In this document: positions 8,736 to 17,370 of the stretch, piece after piece
Layout of the letters: every line of letters starts with the position of its first letter
How positions within the stretch are numbered: position 1 is the stretch's first letter
NCBI GenBank assembly: GCA_046046245.1
Contig: JBJOKE010000037.1
Location: forward strand, 1-64,000
Reading direction: 5' to 3'
DNA: 64,000 nucleotides
DNA from: UBA4615 sp046046245
GTDB taxonomy: Bacteria > Pseudomonadota > Gammaproteobacteria > Burkholderiales > Burkholderiaceae_E
Translations under genes and position numbers: made by a program
The notes under the pieces: generated by a model
The model's input: only the letters and a program-made list of their open reading frames with translations
Database searches by the model: none
Told to the model about the DNA's origin: nothing

Positions 8736-9530
8736 TCAGAGCAGCCAGCGGACGTCGGCCGCGACGCGCTCGCCGAGCGCGCGCAGCGCGGCCCCCAGGC
8801 GTTCCGGCTCGCCGGCCCAGGCGCGCAGTGCCTCGCCATCGTCGGCCTCGGCGATGCGGTGCAGGCGCACCGACTCGAAGCGGACCGCGCCGCCGTCGAC
8901 GCGGACCGCGCGCAGCACCACGCGCGCGGTCAGCGACGCGCGGCAGCCGGTACCGCCGGGGCGCGGCTCGAGCGCGGGCAGCAGCTCGATCGGGCCGACC
9001 TCGAGCACGACCGGATGGTCGGCGCCGCGCGCGGCGGCGAGCGCCGCCGCCGTGTCGCGTGCCGGCGCGACCGACGGGTCGGCGCGCGTGGGGTGCCAGT
9101 CGCGGCCGACCTCGTCTGCGAACGCCCGCACGACCGCCGGCCCCGCCGAAGGCAGCGCCGCGCGCAGCGCGTCGGCCGTGCCCTCCAGGCCGTCGCGACG
9201 GCCCGCGCAGTCGCGCGCTAGCCCGACGCCCGAGGCGATGGTCCAGGGCAGCGCGAGCAGCGCCGGACCGGCGAACCCGCGGGCCGCGCCGGTGCCGACC
9301 GAGGCGGATGCCGCCTGCGGCACCTCCGGCGCGCTCGCCCGCGGCTCGCCGACCCAGGCCACCCAGATCGGCGCGTCGGCATGCAGGACCCCGCGCGGCC
9401 CGGGGACCTGCGCGGTACCCGCCGCCGGCGCCAGCACGCAGCCCGCGAGGGACGCGAGCGCGAGCGCGACCGCGGCGATGGCCGCGCGCCACCGCGGTCG
9501 CCGCGGCGAGGGGTCGGGGAGGAGGCCCAT
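8736..9530 (-). CDS. Predicted outer-membrane lipoprotein, copy 2 of a tandem pair
   Basis: 264 residues. The signal sequence ends in lipobox LAGC (about residue 28-31, starting from the ATG at 9530). It is a paralogue of the downstream neighbour: both end in ALGERxAxDVRWLL, and both carry a Cys roughly 110 residues in, a FVRAF/VVRAF segment, and a GPIxLxP segment followed by a G-C-x3-L motif. The spacing between the two genes is 76 bp. Function unknown; no enzyme motif is visible. Confidence 0.65.
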   Translation of the reverse strand: MGLLPDPSPRRPRWRAAIAAVALALASLAGCVLAPAAGTAQVPGPRGVLHADAPIWVAWVGEPRASAPEVPQAASASVGTGAARGFAGPALLALPWTIASGVGLARDCAGRRDGLEGTADALRAALPSAGPAVVRAFADEVGRDWHPTRADPSVAPARDTAAALAAARGADHPVVLEVGPIELLPALEPRPGGTGCRASLTARVVLRAVRVDGGAVRFESVRLHRIAEADDGEALRAWAGEPERLGAALRALGERVAADVRWLL

Positions 9531-9658
9531 GTGCCGCAGTGTGCGCGACGCGCGGCACGCGGACGGTCGCGCTCGAGGCGACGCGGGGACATGCGCGGAC
9601 GGGCGGCGGCCGGCCGGCGCGCCGACGGTCGGCGCGCGTGTCGCGGACGCCGCGGGAC

Positions 9659-10678
9659 TCAGCCCCGGTAGCCGTTCGGGTTGCCGCTCTGCCAGCGCCA
9701 GCCGTCGGCGCACATCGCGTCGACATCGAGCTTCGCGCGCCAGCCGAGCAGCGCCTCGGCCTGCGCCGGGTCGGCCCAGCATTCGGCGATGTCGCCCGGC
9801 CGCCGGTCGACGATCGCATGCGGCACCGGCCGGCCGCTCGCGCGCTCGAACGCGCGGACCATCTCGAGGACCGAGGTGCCGCGGCCGGTGCCGAGGTTCA
9901 CCGTCCAGAACCCGGCGGTGTCCATCACCCGACGCAGCGCGGCGAGGTGCCCCTGCGCAAGGTCGACGACGTGGATGTAGTCGCGCACGCCGGTGCCGTC
10001 GGGCGTCGGCCAGTCGCCGCCGAAGACGCTGAGCCGCTCGCGGCGGCCGACGGCGACCTGCGCGACGAAGGGCATCAGGTTGTTGGGGATGCCTGCGGGA
10101 TCCTCGCCGATGAGGCCGCTCGGATGCGCGCCGACCGGGTTGAAGTAGCGCAGGTTGCCGACCGCCCAGCGCGGATCGGCGACGGCGAGGTCCTGCAGGA
10201 TGTACTCGATGAACCACTTCGTGCGGCCGTACGGGTTCGTCGCGCCGGTCTTCGCGTCCTCGCGGATCGGGACCGTCTCCGGGTCGCCGTAGACCGTCGC
10301 CGACGAGCTGAACACCAGCCGCCGCACGCCGGCGGCATCGAGCGCACGCAGCAGGGTGACGGTGCCGGCCACGTTGTTGTCGTAGTAGTCGAGCGGCTTC
10401 GCGACCGACTCCCCGACCGCCTTCAGGCCGGCGAAATGGATGACCGCATCGAACGGCTTCGCGGCGAGCAGGTTCGCGAGCAGCGGGCCGTCGCGAAGGT
10501 CGCCGACCACGAGCTCGGCGCGCCGGCCGGCGATCTGCGCGACCCGCTCGAGCGCCTCGGGGCTGGCGTTCGACAGGTTGTCGAGCACGACGACGTCGTG
10601 CCCCGTCTGGAGGAGCTCGACGACGGTGTGCGAGCCGATGTAGCCGGCGCCGCCGGTCACCAGGATCCTGCCGGACAT
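9659..10678 (-). CDS. galE: UDP-glucose 4-epimerase
   Basis: Short-chain dehydrogenase-type epimerase of 339 residues interconverting UDP-glucose and UDP-galactose for surface polysaccharide synthesis. The N-terminal Rossmann motif is VTGGAGYIGSHT (about 7-18), the catalytic Ser-Tyr-Lys set is SSSATVYG and YGRTK, and NLRYFNPVGAHPSG and GVRDYIHVVDLA are typical of GalE. The ATG at 10678 sits directly before the Rossmann motif. It is divergent from the ManC-like remnant at 10777, which may be a vestige of a sugar-nucleotide locus. Confidence 0.93.
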   Translation of the reverse strand: MSGRILVTGGAGYIGSHTVVELLQTGHDVVVLDNLSNASPEALERVAQIAGRRAELVVGDLRDGPLLANLLAAKPFDAVIHFAGLKAVGESVAKPLDYYDNNVAGTVTLLRALDAAGVRRLVFSSSATVYGDPETVPIREDAKTGATNPYGRTKWFIEYILQDLAVADPRWAVGNLRYFNPVGAHPSGLIGEDPAGIPNNLMPFVAQVAVGRRERLSVFGGDWPTPDGTGVRDYIHVVDLAQGHLAALRRVMDTAGFWTVNLGTGRGTSVLEMVRAFERASGRPVPHAIVDRRPGDIAECWADPAQAEALLGWRAKLDVDAMCADGWRWQSGNPNGYRG

Positions 10679-10776
10679 GGGGGCCCTCTCGGAGTGGAGT
10701 CGTGACCATGTTCCCATGGACGCGAGTCGCGGCGCGTACAATTTGTCGCGTCGTCCCGCACGTCATCGGACCCGCC

Positions 10777-11070
10777 ATGGTCATCCCGGTCACCCTGTCC
10801 GGCGGCTCGGGGAGCCGGCCGTGGCCGGTATGCCTGCCGCTCGCCGACGACGGACAGCGCGTGGGCATCGTCACGAACAGGGAGTCCCCGTTCCGGACGC
10901 GCGAGGAGATCGACACCCTGCCGGCCGCGCGCGGCACGCGCTGCACGCCGCCCCCCCGATCCCCGACCCGTCCCCGTTCCGGGCCGTCGCGCGGGAGACC
11001 GCCGCGATCGCCGCGACGAGCGTCGCCGCGATCCGCGACCTGCCGATCGACCAGGCCGCATGGGCCCGCG
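10777..11070 (+). pseudogene. Remnant resembling mannose-1-phosphate guanylyltransferase N-terminus
   Basis: From the ATG at 10777 the frame reads VIPVTLSGGSGSRPWPV, a near-copy of the nucleotide-binding PVILSGGSGTRLWPL signature of ManC-type enzymes, but with the invariant pattern eroded. It continues with GIVTNRESPFRTREEI, similar to the VVxNxxHRFLVxEQL block, with the intervening region missing. The similarity then moves to another frame, where RETAAIAATSVAAI resembles RNTAPAIAxAALAAL. So deletions and at least one frameshift are present. Downstream, no nucleotidyltransferase continues before phoB. This is motif-level recognition only. The 467-bp interval between galE and phoB otherwise holds only the phoB promoter. 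Confidence 0.5.
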
Positions 11071-11081
11071 CCGACACCGGA

Positions 11082-11110
11082 CTGTCATCCGCGGGTCATC
11101 TCGCCGTCAT
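11082..11110 (+). promoter_or_regulatory. PhoB-binding site (Pho box) upstream of phoB, three 7-mers at 11-bp spacing
   Basis: CTGTCAT (11082-11088), GGGTCAT (11093-11099) and CCGTCAT (11104-11110), each separated by exactly 4 bp. This is the 7-4-7 head-to-tail repeat geometry bound by PhoB dimers, extended to a third unit. It ends 35 bp before the phoB GTG, so phoBR is probably positively autoregulated under phosphate starvation. Confidence 0.85.
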
Positions 11111-11145
11111 AGTCTGCGCGCCACCCTCCCCGAGGCGACGACGCC

Positions 11146-11841
11146 GTGACCGCCAAGATCCTGATCGTCGAGGACGAGCCCGCGATCCGCGAACTCCTCG
11201 CGCTGAACCTGCGACACGCCGGCTACGAGCCGGTGCACGCGGCCGACGCCGCCGCCGCCCGCCGCGCGATCGACGCGGCGGTGCCCGACCTGGTGCTGCT
11301 CGACTGGATGCTGCCCGACCAGCCGGGCATCGAGATCGCGAAGCGGCTGCGCGCCGATCCGCGCACCCGCGACCTGCCGGTGATCATGCTGACCGCACGC
11401 TCGGCGGAATCCGACAAGCTCGGCGGCTTCGACGCGGGCGCAGACGACTACGTCACCAAGCCCTTCTCGCCGCGCGAGCTGCTCGCTCGGGTCAAGGCGC
11501 TGCTGCGCCGGCGGCCGGTCGCCGAGGGCGACGGCGACGCGCCGCCGATCGAGGTGGCCGGACTGCGCCTCGAGCCGGCCACCTTCCGCGTGATCGCCGA
11601 AGGCCAGGTGCTGAAGATGGGTCCGACCGAGTTCCGCCTGCTCGGCTACCTGATGCGCAACGTCGACCGCGTGCTGTCGCGCTCGAAGCTGCTCGACGGC
11701 GTCTGGGGCGACCAGGTGTTCATCGAGGAGCGGACCGTCGACGTGCACATCCGCCGGCTGCGGCTCGCGCTGCAGCCGACCGGGCACGACCGGCTGATCG
11801 AGACCGTCCGTGGCGGCGGCTACCGCTTCCTGCCACAATGA
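11146..11841 (+). CDS. phoB: Phosphate regulon response regulator PhoB
   Basis: OmpR-family regulator of 231 residues. The receiver domain has the acidic pair ED (10-11), phospho-acceptor Asp53 in LLDWMLP, and Lys105 in TKPF. A winged-helix domain follows with TEFRLLGYLM and the recognition helix region VDVHIRRLR. It activates phosphate-starvation genes when phosphorylated by PhoR. The GTG start lies right before the conserved KILIVEDE. Three Pho half-sites precede it, and phoR follows immediately. Confidence 0.95.
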   Translation: MTAKILIVEDEPAIRELLALNLRHAGYEPVHAADAAAARRAIDAAVPDLVLLDWMLPDQPGIEIAKRLRADPRTRDLPVIMLTARSAESDKLGGFDAGADDYVTKPFSPRELLARVKALLRRRPVAEGDGDAPPIEVAGLRLEPATFRVIAEGQVLKMGPTEFRLLGYLMRNVDRVLSRSKLLDGVWGDQVFIEERTVDVHIRRLRLALQPTGHDRLIETVRGGGYRFLPQ

Positions 11842-11872
11842 CCGTCCCCCGCCGCCGGCTCCGCCCCCCGTC

Positions 11873-13255
11873 TTGATCGTCGTCCGCACCCTGCTGTACG
11901 TCGGCGCGCTCGCGCTCGGCGCCCTCGTGCTCTACGGGCTGCACGCGCCGCTGTCCGCGCTCTGGCTGCTGGTGGCCGGCCTCGCGCTGCTCGCGGGCTA
12001 TCACGTCGTCTACCTCGCCCGCCTGCATCACTGGGCCGGGCTGCCGCGCCAGCGCGAACTGCCGCTGGGCGTGGGGAGCTGGGGCCATGCGCTCGACCGG
12101 ATCGGCCGGCACATGCGGCAGGACTCGCACGAGCGCGCCGAGACGGCGGCCGAGCTCGAGCGGCTGCATGCCGCGGTGAACCTGCTGCCCGACGGGCTGG
12201 TGGTGCTCGACCGCTACGACCACGTCCAATGGAGCAACCGCGCCGCACAGGACCTGCACGGCATCTTCGGCACTCGCCGGCCGGTCGATCACTTCGTCCG
12301 GCAGCCGGAGTTCCTCGCCTACCTGAAGGACGGCGACTTCTCGAGGCCGGTGACGATGGCGCTGCCGAGCGGGCCGGGCCGACGCTTCTCGCTGAAGATC
12401 GTCCCGACCGACGACGCCTACCGGCTGCTGATCACCCGCGACGTCACCGAGTCGAGCCAGCTCGAGCAGATGCGCCGCGACTTCGTCGCGAACGTCTCGC
12501 ACGAGATCCGCACGCCGCTCACCGTGGTTGCCGGCTTCGTCGAGACGCTGCTCGACGTCGACCTGCCGGCCGACGAGCGCCGCCGCTGCCTGGAGATGGT
12601 CCAGCGCCAGACCGGGACGATGCAGCGGCTGGTCGACGACCTGCTGACCCTCGCCACGCTCGAGAGCGCGAGCCTGCCGCCCGAGCACGAAGCGGTACCG
12701 GTCGAGCCGCTGCTGCAGACGGTGGTGGCCGATGCGCGCGCGCTGTCGGCGGGCCGGCATGCGATCTCGCTGCAGATCGAGTCCGACGGCGGGCTGCGCG
12801 GCGCGCCCAAGGAGATCGACAGCGCGGTCCGGAACCTGCTGACCAATGCCGTCCGCTACACACCCGATGGCGGCACGATCACGGTCGGTTGGAAGACGAT
12901 CGATGGTGAAGGCGTGCTCTGGGTGCGCGACTCGGGCATCGGGATCGCGCCGGAGCACCTGCCCAGGCTGACCGAGCGGTTCTATCGGGTCGACCGAGGC
13001 CGTTCCCGCGAGACCGGCGGCACGGGCCTGGGTCTGGCGATCGTCAAGCACGTGGCGCAGCGTCACCACGCCCGCCTGGAGATCGACAGCCGGGTGGGCG
13101 CGGGCAGCACGTTCACGCTGCGCTTCCCGCCGGCGCGCGTGGCGAGCGCCGCCGCGCTCAAGGCGGCGGCCGAGCGGCGGGCGGCCGCCTCGACGGACGA
13201 CGGCGAACCGGCCGCGGCCGGCCAGGACAGCGCCGGCGACGTCCGCGCGGCCTGA
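11873..13255 (+). CDS. phoR: Phosphate regulon sensor histidine kinase PhoR
   Basis: Membrane kinase of about 460 residues. Two transmembrane helices occupy roughly residues 5-48, followed by a charged linker, a PAS domain (about 95-200), HisKA with FVANVSHEIRTPL (phospho-His near residue 213), and HATPase_c with NLLTNAVRYTP, DSGIGI and GTGLGLAIVKH. It partners PhoB and is controlled by the Pst transporter through PhoU. Only a TTG (11873) fits as start; the ATG nearer to phoB (11838) is in another frame and stops at once. The last 45 residues are Ala/Glu-rich and probably disordered. It is convergent with phoU copy 1. Confidence 0.93.
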   Translation: MIVVRTLLYVGALALGALVLYGLHAPLSALWLLVAGLALLAGYHVVYLARLHHWAGLPRQRELPLGVGSWGHALDRIGRHMRQDSHERAETAAELERLHAAVNLLPDGLVVLDRYDHVQWSNRAAQDLHGIFGTRRPVDHFVRQPEFLAYLKDGDFSRPVTMALPSGPGRRFSLKIVPTDDAYRLLITRDVTESSQLEQMRRDFVANVSHEIRTPLTVVAGFVETLLDVDLPADERRRCLEMVQRQTGTMQRLVDDLLTLATLESASLPPEHEAVPVEPLLQTVVADARALSAGRHAISLQIESDGGLRGAPKEIDSAVRNLLTNAVRYTPDGGTITVGWKTIDGEGVLWVRDSGIGIAPEHLPRLTERFYRVDRGRSRETGGTGLGLAIVKHVAQRHHARLEIDSRVGAGSTFTLRFPPARVASAAALKAAAERRAAASTDDGEPAAAGQDSAGDVRAA

Positions 13256-13279
13256 GGGCCGGGCCGCGACCCGCGTCGT

Positions 13280-13960
13280 TCAGGCCGGCAGGTTGCCGTG
13301 GCGCATGTCGACGCCTTGCACGACGTTGACGACGTATTCGGCGACGCATTCCGCGTGATCGGCGACGCGCTCGATCGACTGCACGACCAGGATCAGGTCG
13401 AGCGCCTGCGCGACGTGTTGCGGCGCGGCCGTCATCCGCGCGACGAGCGCGTCGACCAGTTCGTCGCGCAGGTCGTCGACCACGTCGTCGCAGGCGCCGA
13501 GCTCCACCGCCACCCGCGCGTCGTGCCGCAGGAACGCGTCGATCGCCCGGTTCAGCATGTCCGCCGCCCGCTCGGCCATCCCGGCCACGCGGACATGGAC
13601 ATCGGACAGCACCGCAGGATCGATCGCGCGGCCTTTGAGCGCGATCTTCTTGGCTTCGTCGCCGATCCGCTCCAGATCATTGATCGTGTGGATCACGCCG
13701 ATCACTTCGCGCAGGTCGACCGCGATCGGCTGGCGAAGCGCGATGATCCGGTTGCAGAGCTCGTCGACCTGGACGTGCAGCCCGTTCAGCACGCGCTCGT
13801 CGGCCAGCACCTGGGCGATCAGTCCGGCATCGGCGCGGACCAGTGCGTCGACCGCGCGCCGGAACTGGCGCTCGGCGAGCTCGCCCATCTCGAGGACGGC
13901 GCGGCGCATGCCGGCGATGTCGACGTCGAACGCTCGGACGGTGTGTTCCTGCAGGGTCAT
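13280..13960 (-). CDS. phoU: Phosphate-signalling protein PhoU, copy 1
   Basis: 226-residue PhoU with two three-helix PhoU repeats. The metal-binding-type motif HTINDLERIGDEAKK (about 88-102) is mirrored by QSIERVADHAECVAEYV in the second half. PhoU links the state of the Pst transporter to PhoR and restrains PhoR when phosphate is ample. This copy is convergent with phoR (24 bp apart) instead of sitting in the pst operon, where a second phoU lies at 27210. The two copies align over their whole length but have diverged considerably. No Pho box is visible upstream. Confidence 0.93.
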   Translation of the reverse strand: MTLQEHTVRAFDVDIAGMRRAVLEMGELAERQFRRAVDALVRADAGLIAQVLADERVLNGLHVQVDELCNRIIALRQPIAVDLREVIGVIHTINDLERIGDEAKKIALKGRAIDPAVLSDVHVRVAGMAERAADMLNRAIDAFLRHDARVAVELGACDDVVDDLRDELVDALVARMTAAPQHVAQALDLILVVQSIERVADHAECVAEYVVNVVQGVDMRHGNLPA

Positions 13961-14202
13961 GGCGGGGTCGGTGACGCGTGGAAAGGGTCGCCGGCCATCT
14001 TCGCGCCGGTCGACGGCATGCGGTGCACGCCGGATGCGAAGCCTAGCCCGACGGTCGATCCGGCGGCGCGAAGGGCCTGTGCGGCGGTGTCAAGCGGCCG
14101 CGGGTGTCGGCTGGATGCGACGCTCTTCGTCGGAAGCGCGGCGGAGCGCGGACCGCCACGTCCGTTGGCGCCGCCAGGCGGCCCGGCGTCGCTCGGACCG
14201 GC

Positions 14203-14997
14203 TCAGCGCCGGCTGAACGAGCCCGGCGCCGCAGGTGCGGAGCCGGTGCCGGGCGCGATCCACGCCGGTGGCCCGGTCGCGGGCTCGGCCGCGGGCCCGG
14301 CGATCTGCCCCGCCGACACGCCCGCCGGCCGGAGCGCGGGCGGCGCCGCGGGCCGCCCGGCGGCGACGAGCGCGAGCGTCGGGACTGTCCGCGCATCGGT
14401 CAGCCGCAAGGAGGCGCCGGCCGGCACCTCGACCGAGCCCGCCTCGTTCGCGACCGACACCCGCCCGGCGATCACCGCGACCGAGAAGCCCCCGTCCCCG
14501 GTGCGCGTGCACCCGCCCTTCGGGCACGGTGTCTCGGTGACGGTGAACTCGGTGCCGCGGATGCCGACCGTGGCGGTCGGCGTCCGCAGCCGCCAGTCGT
14601 CGCGGTCGCGCTTGCCGATGCGACCCGAGACCGCGCGGACCGAGCCCTGCAGCAGCTCGAAGAAGCCACGCTGGCTCGCCGCGTCGTACGCATAGGCCTC
14701 GACGCGGAAGTCGCTGCCCGGCTGGACCGACATCAGCGCGCCGTCGGTGAAGCGCAGCTGGACCGTGCCATCGGCGCCGGTGCGGATCCGGTCGCCGGTC
14801 CGGATCGCCGCGTCGCGCCGTACCGGCGACTGGAACGAGCTGCCGCGCACCAGCATCGTCTGGCCTTCGGACGCGATCACCTCGGCCGCGTCGGCCGTGC
14901 GGGGGCCGGCGCCGGGCTCGGGCGCCGGCTGGGCGTGAAGGCACGGCGCGATCGCGACGACCGTCGCTGCCAGGAGTCGGAGCGTGACGCGGATCAC
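14203..14997 (-). CDS. Secreted FecR-domain protein
   Basis: 264 residues. A signal peptide (residues 1-23, ending LHAQ) is followed by a FecR domain (about 40-200) with the typical beta-rich segments GDRIRTGADGTVQLRFTDGA, PGSDFRVE and the hallmark VGIRGTEFTV. A proline/alanine-rich tail follows. Unlike the FecR anti-sigma factors it has no cytoplasmic anti-sigma region and no sigma factor or TonB gene beside it, so it is a periplasmic or surface FecR-domain protein of unknown role. The 242 bp between it and phoU copy 1 contain no feature I can identify. Confidence 0.8.
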   Translation of the reverse strand: MIRVTLRLLAATVVAIAPCLHAQPAPEPGAGPRTADAAEVIASEGQTMLVRGSSFQSPVRRDAAIRTGDRIRTGADGTVQLRFTDGALMSVQPGSDFRVEAYAYDAASQRGFFELLQGSVRAVSGRIGKRDRDDWRLRTPTATVGIRGTEFTVTETPCPKGGCTRTGDGGFSVAVIAGRVSVANEAGSVEVPAGASLRLTDARTVPTLALVAAGRPAAPPALRPAGVSAGQIAGPAAEPATGPPAWIAPGTGSAPAAPGSFSRR

Positions 14998-15111
14998 GTG
15001 CGCGGGGACGAGGTGCGGACCATCGTCCTCGGGTGATCGGCCGCCTCCGCGCCGACTGTAGGGCGCGCCGTCGGCGCCCCGGACGGGCGGCGCCGACGCC
15101 CGGACGGTCGG

Positions 15112-15951
15112 TCAGCTGCCGGCGTTCGGGAAGAACAGCGGCTCGCCGCCGATCCGGTAGTCGGCGATGGTCCGCTGGCCCTCGGTCGACAGCAGCCAGT
15201 CGACGAAGCGCTGGCCGGCCTCGCGCTTGACGTGCGGGTGCCGCTCGGGATTCACCAGCATCACCCCGTACTGGTTGTAGAGCCGGCGGTCGCCCTCGAC
15301 CAGCACCTGCAGTTCGCCGCGGTTGCGGAACGACAGCCAGGTGCCGCGGTCGGCCAGCAGGTAGGCGTTCAGGCCCGACGCGGTGTTGAGTGCCGGCCCC
15401 ATGCCCGAGCCGGTCTCCCGGTACCACGGGCCCCGGACGCGCTCGAGCTCGACGCCGGCGTCCTTCCAGTAGCGCAGCTCGGCCGCGTGCGTGCCGCTGC
15501 GGTCGCCGCGCGAGACATACGGCGCCTGCGCCTTCGCGATCCGCCGGAAGGCCTCGAGGGTGTCCTTCAGCCCGCCGATCCGCGCGGGGTCGCCCTTCGG
15601 CCCGACGATGACGAAGTCGTTGTACATCACGTCCGAGCGCTTCGTCGCGAAGCCCTCGGCGACGAACTTCTGCTCGGCCGCGAGGTCGTGGACCAGCACC
15701 ACGTCGGCGTCGCCGCGGCGCCCGGCGTCGAGCGCCTGGCCGGTACCGAGCGCGACCACTCGGACCTCGATGCCGGTCTGCTTGGTGAAGGCCGGCAGCA
15801 GGTGCCTGAACAGGCCCGACTGCTCGGTCGAGGTCGTCGACGCGACGACGATGAAGGTCGGCTGCGCACGGGCGCCGGTGGCGGCGACCAGGCCGCCGAG
15901 CAGGCACGCGGCGATCGCGGCGCGCCGGAGGGTCGAACGGATCGGAGTCAT
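15112..15951 (-). CDS. TupA-like tungstate/molybdate-type periplasmic binding protein (orphan)
   Basis: 279-residue extracytoplasmic binding protein. The signal peptide (1-29) ends at ARAQ. The start of the mature domain, ASTTSTEQSGLFRHLLPAF, matches TupA/WtpA-type oxyanion receptors, where TTS contacts the ligand; SRGDRSGTHAAELRYW and the GMGPALNTAS segment are also typical. In such systems it delivers tungstate to an ABC permease. No tupB/tupC lies nearby; the flanking genes encode a FecR protein and a GST. Ligand is inferred from family resemblance only. The ATG at 15951 was preferred over 15996 because it gives a compact signal peptide. Confidence 0.85.
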   Translation of the reverse strand: MTPIRSTLRRAAIAACLLGGLVAATGARAQPTFIVVASTTSTEQSGLFRHLLPAFTKQTGIEVRVVALGTGQALDAGRRGDADVVLVHDLAAEQKFVAEGFATKRSDVMYNDFVIVGPKGDPARIGGLKDTLEAFRRIAKAQAPYVSRGDRSGTHAAELRYWKDAGVELERVRGPWYRETGSGMGPALNTASGLNAYLLADRGTWLSFRNRGELQVLVEGDRRLYNQYGVMLVNPERHPHVKREAGQRFVDWLLSTEGQRTIADYRIGGEPLFFPNAGS

Positions 15952-16155
15952 CGCGGTCGCGTAGGTGCGGGAGACGGAAAGCCGAATCATAGGCACATCG
16001 GCCGGAGCTCGTCAGGGCATGGCCGGACGGGGGGCGCGCGCTCCGGGGCGGCAGCGGCGGCAGCGGCGGTGGCGGCAACGGCAAGGCGCGCCGACGCGCG
16101 TGCGAGAATCTCGCGCCCCGCGCCCGTCGCGCGCCCCGCCCCGGCCCCCCCCGCC

Positions 16156-16785
16156 ATGCCCATCGCGCTCCACGCCTGGAACACCCCGAACGGCCGCAAG
16201 ATCAGCGTCGCGCTCGAGGAGATGGGCCTCGCCTACACGGTCCGTCCGGTCGACATCACGCAGGGGGCGCAGCACGATCCGGCCTTCCTCGCGATCAGTC
16301 CGAACAACCGCATCCCCGCGATCGTCGACCCCGAAGGCCCCGGCGGCGCGCCGATCAGCGTCTTCGAGTCCGGCGCGATCCTGCTCTACCTCGGCGAGAA
16401 GACCGGCCGCTTCCTGCCGGCCGACCCGCGCGCCCGCGTGGCCGTCCACGAGTGGCTGATGTGGCAGATGGGCGGCTTCGGCCCGATGCCCGGGCAGGTC
16501 CACCACTTCCTCGGCGTGAAGGACGAGACCGACCGACGCTACGGCCTCGAGCGCTACCAGGCCGAGACGCGCCGTCTCTACGGCGTGGCCGACCGCCGGC
16601 TCGCGCGGGTCGAGTGGTTCGCCGGGGACGCGCCCAGCATCGCCGACTTCGCCATCGTGGGCTGGGCCTGGCGCCACGAGCGCCATCGCGTCGACCTCGC
16701 CGATTTCCCGCACGTGCGGCGCTGGTACGACGCGATGATGGCGCGGCCCGCTACGAAGCGGGGCTTCGAGGTGGCGCTGAGCTGA
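16156..16785 (+). CDS. Glutathione S-transferase family protein (YfcG/Ure2-like)
   Basis: 209-residue thioredoxin-fold plus helical-domain protein. The N-terminal WNTPNGRKISVALEEMGL and the cis-Pro region NRIPAIVDPEG with FESGAILLYLGEK are characteristic of the Nu-class YfcG group, which uses Asn/Thr instead of a catalytic Ser/Cys. The C-terminal domain has MWQMGGFGPMPGQVHHF, a strong group signature, and DAPSIADFAIVGW. These enzymes act as glutathione disulfide oxidoreductases. Its 3' end overlaps the convergent CMD gene by 35 bp. Confidence 0.88.
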   Translation: MPIALHAWNTPNGRKISVALEEMGLAYTVRPVDITQGAQHDPAFLAISPNNRIPAIVDPEGPGGAPISVFESGAILLYLGEKTGRFLPADPRARVAVHEWLMWQMGGFGPMPGQVHHFLGVKDETDRRYGLERYQAETRRLYGVADRRLARVEWFAGDAPSIADFAIVGWAWRHERHRVDLADFPHVRRWYDAMMARPATKRGFEVALS

Positions 16786-17173
16786 AGCGCGCGTCGACCG
16801 GCACCTGGTAGCCATTGGCGAGCCGGTTCGTCTGGTTCGCGAGCGCGATCACCGCCATCGCCTCGCCGAGCATCGCCTCGGTCATCCCCTTCGCCCGCGC
16901 GGCCGCGGTATGCGAATGGATGCAGTAGTCGCAGCCGTTGGTGACGCTGACCGCGATGTAGATCAGCTCCTTCGTCAGCGGGTCGAGCGCGCCGCCCGGG
17001 GCCATCACCGCCTTCACCTCGGACCAGACCCGCGCGAGCGTCGGCGGATGGTGCGCGAGCGCCTTCCACATGTTGTTGACCCAGTCCGTGCCGCGGGTCG
17101 CCATGATGTCGTCGTAGACCGCGCGCACCTCGGACGGTGCGTCCTCGTACTCCACCAGCTGCGTGATCGCCAT
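16751..17173 (-). CDS. Carboxymuconolactone decarboxylase (CMD)/AhpD-like protein
   Basis: 140 residues, one all-helical CMD domain. The motif CDYCIHSH (about 81-88) is the AhpD-type CxxCxxH active site used in peroxide reduction, so an alkylhydroperoxidase-like activity is more likely than a decarboxylase. PLTKELIYIAVSVTNGCDYC is the standard lead-in. It is convergent with the GST gene and overlaps it by 35 bp. The ATG at 17173 begins the conserved MAITQLVEYEDAP. Confidence 0.85.
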   Translation of the reverse strand: MAITQLVEYEDAPSEVRAVYDDIMATRGTDWVNNMWKALAHHPPTLARVWSEVKAVMAPGGALDPLTKELIYIAVSVTNGCDYCIHSHTAAARAKGMTEAMLGEAMAVIALANQTNRLANGYQVPVDARFSSAPPRSPAS

Positions 17174-17370
17174 GCCTGCCTCGTCGTGTCCGACGCCGCG
17201 ACGCGGCGCCCTCGCCCGATGATGCGCGATGCGTGCGGCGCGCGCGAGCGGCACGCGGCGCGGCTCGGCCGGCCGAGGTCCGCTAGACTCGCCGACGTCC
17301 CGGCCGCCGTCGCGCACCGCGTCCGGCACCGAGCCGTCCCGCCGGCCTCACGATCCGACCCGTCGCCGCC

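Noticed and set aside
13961..14202. Possible small gene or RNA between phoU and the FecR-domain gene
   Set aside because: No conserved frame, tRNA-like fold or Pho box was seen in these 242 bp.
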